DNA from: an uncultured Flavobacteriaceae bacterium | GTDB taxonomy: Bacteria; Bacteroidota; Bacteroidia; Flavobacteriales; Flavobacteriaceae | Length of the DNA: 64,000 nucleotides | Direction: 5' to 3' | Assembly (NCBI GenBank): GCA_938010765.1 | Contig: CALLVX010000024.1 | Span: forward strand, 112,198 to 176,197 | Shown: positions 63,559 through 64,000 of the stretch, in pieces | Numbering within the stretch: the stretch's first letter is position 1 | Layout: each line of letters opens with the position of its first letter | The notes under the pieces: generated by a model | Told to the model about the DNA's origin: nothing | Database searches by the model: none | Seen by the model: only the letters and a program-made list of their open reading frames with translations | Position numbers and translations under genes: made by a program

Positions 63559-64000
63559 TTAAGCCCCCTCCTTTCGCAATACTTCCAAAGGCGGACTGTT
63601 CAAAACACTTTTGCTATTAAAAAGTCCGATTAACAATACCAAGAACGCAATGCCCGGCAAGACCACCAGAAAAGGAATCCACGAAGGGGTGAAATCGGTT
63701 TTGAAGACGAATTCGGCCAGCAGTTTGCTCCCGATAAAAGAAAGCAGAATACCAATGGCACTGCCTAAAACCCCTAAATAAAGATATTCCAAGGCCGTAA
63801 TGCGAAGAATCTGTCTGCTCTTTGCTCCCAGCGTTCGCAAGAGAACATTCTCTCGAATACGTTGGTACTTGCTGTTCCGAACCGACCCAATAAGGACGAT
63901 GATTCCGGTAAGGATGCTGAAAAATGCCATAAAATTGATGACCCAAGAAATTTTATCCAAAATATCCTGTACCGTGGCCAACAATTGCCGAATATCGATG
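63559..64000 (-). CDS. FtsX-like ABC transporter permease, C-terminal part
   Basis: The frame is open to the right edge, so the gene is cut; 147 codons are visible. Three or four membrane segments and the phrase KYQRIRENVLLRTLGAKSRQ with ITALEYLYLGVLGSAIGIL are those of the FtsX/MacB-like permease domain (ABC transporters for lipoproteins or macrolides, in the inner membrane). The rest, including any second large periplasmic part, lies outside the window. Ends at TAA 63559-63561. Confidence 0.83.
   Translation of the reverse strand, partial: IDIRQLLATVQDILDKISWVINFMAFFSILTGIIVLIGSVRNSKYQRIRENVLLRTLGAKSRQILRITALEYLYLGVLGSAIGILLSFIGSKLLAEFVFKTDFTPSWIPFLVVLPGIAFLVLLIGLFNSKSVLNSPPLEVLRKEGA

Noticed and set aside
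1..64000. tRNA, rRNA, CRISPR arrays, complete insertion sequences, prophage
   Set aside because: None seen by reading; small RNA genes without strong structure could still be missed.

Overview
The window reads as chromosomal DNA of a flavobacterium (Bacteroidota, most likely Flavobacteriaceae). The reasons are promoters of the TTG-N19-TAnnTTTG type, no obvious Shine-Dalgarno sites, a 1120-residue SecA, a PafA-like phosphatase, CarboxypepD_reg-type and 7TM-AraC proteins, and a relic of a TonB-dependent receptor N-terminus. I recognised no rRNA, tRNA, CRISPR array or complete insertion sequence. Genes run off both ends: a sodium:solute symporter on the left and an FtsX-like permease on the right.

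Layout. 1-9.3 kb (+ strand): symporter end, rluF, a sulfatase, a membrane-anchored AraC-type regulator, two small lipoprotein genes (one an M23 peptidase), a carboxypeptidase-regulatory-domain protein, then a pair made of an unknown protein and an unusual apparently cytoplasmic HtrA-like protease. 9.3-19.6 kb: housekeeping genes (recQ, kdsD, tatC, an AhpD-like protein, lptB, pssA, a DUF4105 protein, an ABC-F protein) followed by a shrunken methyltransferase and a 46-residue membrane protein. 19.6-20.3 kb: non-coding stretch with a TonB-receptor relic.

20.3-42.4 kb is the most notable part: a purine-degradation island. A LacI-type regulator precedes a + strand operon for the ureide branch (allantoate amidohydrolase, ureidoglycine aminohydrolase, ureidoglycolate amidohydrolase). 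Facing it on the - strand are a lipoprotein adenosine deaminase, a PucG-like aminotransferase, XdhC, a UraD-UraH fusion, the membrane urate oxidase PuuD with a cytochrome c tail, allantoinase and both xanthine dehydrogenase subunits. A further - strand group holds a PafA-like phosphatase, a nucleoside transporter, guanine deaminase, nucleoside hydrolase and ribokinase. Together they could take nucleotides or nucleosides outside the cell to ribose phosphate, ammonia, CO2, glyoxylate and glycine. A 16-bp palindrome close to GAACAAACGTTTGTTC occurs five times, only in front of these transcription units and the regulator, and is proposed here as the LacI-family operator that ties the island into one regulon.

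42.4-64 kb: an unrecognised 466-residue membrane protein, cobalamin adenosyltransferase, a DUF2795 protein, secA, two tandem HisKA_2-type sensor kinases with matching promoters, a secreted M14 carboxypeptidase and a secreted amidohydrolase, two small - strand genes, an S41 peptidase, a DUF819 membrane protein, an AraC regulator followed by an NAD(P)-binding protein and a DUF1772 protein, a DEAD-box RNA helicase and the partial permease. All family assignments are from reading the protein sequences; no database search was run.
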